In this document: positions 62,538 to 64,000 of the stretch, in pieces
How positions within the stretch are numbered: position 1 is the first letter of the stretch
Layout: each line of letters opens with the position of its first letter
NCBI GenBank assembly: GCA_963844395.1
Contig: CAWJNX010000001.1
Coordinates: forward strand, 434,001 to 498,000
Direction: 5' to 3'
Source: VRUE01 sp963844395
GTDB taxonomy: Bacteria; Actinomycetota; Thermoleophilia; Solirubrobacterales; 70-9
DNA length: 64,000 bases
The notes under the pieces: model-generated
Told to the model about the DNA's origin: nothing
The model's input: only the letters and a program-made list of their open reading frames with translations
Databases searched by the model: none
Position numbers and translations under genes: made by a program

Positions 62538-63476
62538 CTACCACCTTTGCTCGTAACGATTCCGTAGCCAGATCGCGAACGAGTTCATCGCCAGAAGGAC
62601 GACCAGCATCACGATGATCCCGGCCGCCGCCAGCGTCCGGAACTCCTCCTTGGACTCCACCGCGTAGTCGAAGATTTGCACCGGCATCGCCGAGTAGCCG
62701 GAAAAGGGGGTCGGATCGAAGGTGACGAAGACGGTCGCGCCGACCAGCAGCAGCGGCGCCGTCTCGCCCAGCGCCCGTGAGACCGCGAGGATCACCCCGG
62801 TCGCGATTCCCGGAATCGAAGCAGGCAGCACCTGACGACGGATCGTCTGCCATTTGGTGGCGCCCAGCGCCAGCGATCCCTGCCTGATCGAATCGGGCAC
62901 CGCCCGGATCGCCTCGCGGGCGGCGATGATCACCATCGGCAGCACCAGCAGCGCCAGGGTCAGTGAGCCAGCCACGAGGATGAGACCGAGGTCGAGCGGG
63001 CCGCGCACGATGAAGGCGAGGCCGAGGATGCCGTAGATGATCGACGGGACGGCGGCGAGGTTCTGGATGTTGACCTCGATCAGCCTGTTCCACCAGCGCG
63101 TCTTATCGGCGTACTCCTCGAGGTAGAGCGCAGCCCCGATCCCGACCGGGACGACGAAGAGGAGCACCCCGGCGATCAGCTGCAGCGAGCCGAGGATCGC
63201 CGTCCGGAAACCGGCTTTCTCCGGGGAGATGGTCGAGGGAGGGTTGGTCAGGAGGTCGAGGCTGAGCGCCGACGACCCCTTGGCAAAGGCCTGGATCAGC
63301 AGCGCGAGCAGGCCGGCTAGGGCGATCAGGACCGCCAGCAGGAGCAGGCTGGCGAAGACCGCGTTGCGGATCACGTCGCCGCGGGGCTGATCACGCAGCA
63401 TCGCCTGCGTCGTCGCCCTCGCGCCGGCCGTGGCCAGGCGGTTGCGCGGCGCTGCCGCTCCCGGCCCGGCAATCAC
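62538..63476 (-). CDS. pstA: Phosphate ABC transporter permease PstA
   Basis: 312 residues from GTG 63474-63476, overlapping pstC by GTGA. Six membrane helices and the ATPase contact loop SLALGATKWQTIRRQVLPASIPGIATG. PstA pattern YLEEYADKTRWWNRLIEVNIQNLAAVPSIIYGILG and LGETAPLLLVGA. Forms the channel with PstC. Confidence 0.96.
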   Translation of the reverse strand: MIAGPGAAAPRNRLATAGARATTQAMLRDQPRGDVIRNAVFASLLLLAVLIALAGLLALLIQAFAKGSSALSLDLLTNPPSTISPEKAGFRTAILGSLQLIAGVLLFVVPVGIGAALYLEEYADKTRWWNRLIEVNIQNLAAVPSIIYGILGLAFIVRGPLDLGLILVAGSLTLALLVLPMVIIAAREAIRAVPDSIRQGSLALGATKWQTIRRQVLPASIPGIATGVILAVSRALGETAPLLLVGATVFVTFDPTPFSGYSAMPVQIFDYAVESKEEFRTLAAAGIIVMLVVLLAMNSFAIWLRNRYEQRW

Positions 63477-64000
63477 TCGTAGACCTCGCGGTACCTGCGG
63501 ACGAGGCGAATGCTGATCATGTTCATAAGCAGCGTGATCGCGAAAAGCAGGGCGCCTACCGCGAAGACCGATTTGTAGTCGATCGATCCGGTCGAGATGT
63601 CGCCGGTCGCGGTGACGCCGATGTAGGCGGTCATCGTCTGGATCGACTCGACCGGGTTGAGGGTGAAGTTGGGGGTGGAACCGGCCGCCAAGAGGACGAT
63701 CATCGTCTCGCCGACCGCGCGCGAGATCGCCAGCACGATCGAGGCGACGATGCCCGAGAGCGCCGCCGGGAAGATGACACGGGTCGCAACCTTCAGCTTC
63801 GTCGCCCCCATCGCGTAGGCGCCCTCGCGGAGGCCGTTGGGCACCGCCGCCATCGCATCCTCGGAGATCGAGGCGATGATCGGCACGACCATCAGACCCA
63901 CACCGAGGCCGGCGGCCAGTGCCAGGAACGGCTTGCCGGCGGCGCCGCCGAGGAAGTCCCCTGGCCAGAGCGGCACGATGATCTCGGGCGCGATGAAGGT
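63473..64000 (-). CDS. pstC: Phosphate ABC transporter permease PstC (partial, 5' end outside the window)
   Basis: 176 codons up to the right edge, open at the edge. Permease pattern VVPIIASISEDAMAAVPNGLREGAYAMGATKLKVATRVIFPAALSGIVA with the EAA-type loop, and VGETMIVLLAAGS, match PstC. The stop overlaps the pstA start by four bases. The first membrane helices and the pstS gene lie beyond the window. Confidence 0.94.
   Translation of the reverse strand, partial: TFIAPEIIVPLWPGDFLGGAAGKPFLALAAGLGVGLMVVPIIASISEDAMAAVPNGLREGAYAMGATKLKVATRVIFPAALSGIVASIVLAISRAVGETMIVLLAAGSTPNFTLNPVESIQTMTAYIGVTATGDISTGSIDYKSVFAVGALLFAITLLMNMISIRLVRRYREVYE

Overview
This 64 kb window is high-GC chromosomal DNA from an actinobacterium. 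The gene content (rapZ-uvrC beside gap-pgk-tpiA-gpmI, AlkB with rubredoxin, split CHAD proteins, large secreted repeat-free proteins, many PIN toxins) suggests the Thermoleophilia/Solirubrobacterales group. The lineage is an inference from gene content only, with no rRNA in the window. Many starts are GTG or TTG, and short coupling overlaps (ATGA, GTGA, TGATG, 8 bp) are common.

Bases 1-10,070 are accessory DNA. They start with the tail of a tyrosine integrase and an excisionase-like HTH gene. Next come a DUF5677-like gene broken by one in-frame stop and a HEPN-motif gene split by an ISL3-family insertion sequence with perfect 24-bp inverted repeats and an 8-bp target duplication. A two-gene operon follows: a GmrS-like DUF262 protein and a two-helix membrane protein. 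The two copies of a tRNA-Arg 3'-end sequence at about 4336 and 7297 look like attachment sites bracketing that operon. A second pair of tRNA-Leu 3'-end fragments (8685 and 10013) brackets an integrase remnant and two small overlapping genes.

Bases 10,200-34,300 hold a cupin protein, a methyltransferase, dtd, a VapBC pair, a TetR-rubredoxin-alkB operon, secG (apparently frameshifted at its start), System I cytochrome c maturation genes (ccmE-ccmF at 16-19 kb, ccmG-ccmH at 28-29 kb), a glycosyltransferase, a 1,000-residue secreted protein, a 1,281-residue cyclase-AAA-SCP2 fusion, tRNA-Gly(CCC), argS, a phosphoesterase and a Ser/Thr kinase.

Bases 34,300-46,600 are a mostly minus-strand housekeeping block: tgt, gpmI, tpiA, pgk, gap, a VOC protein, an ABC-2 exporter, rapZ and uvrC. 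Bases 46,600-52,600 contain a cupredoxin lipoprotein, a MaoC hydratase, two more PIN toxin-antitoxin pairs and a small Tad-like cluster that includes a TadG-VanY-lytic transglycosylase fusion. Bases 52,561-64,000 are a phosphate and polyphosphate region: pit with its DUF47 partner, ppk1, a PHP-glycosyltransferase fusion, a split CHAD pair, ppx, phoU and pstB-pstA-pstC.

Dispersed non-coding signals include a 28-base repeat shared by hairpins at 19.8 and 59.8 kb, and an 18-base motif found three times, each time exactly 22 bases upstream of a start codon. Several single-base lesions (secG, one vapB, the DUF5677 gene) could be real mutations or assembly errors; this cannot be decided from the sequence alone.
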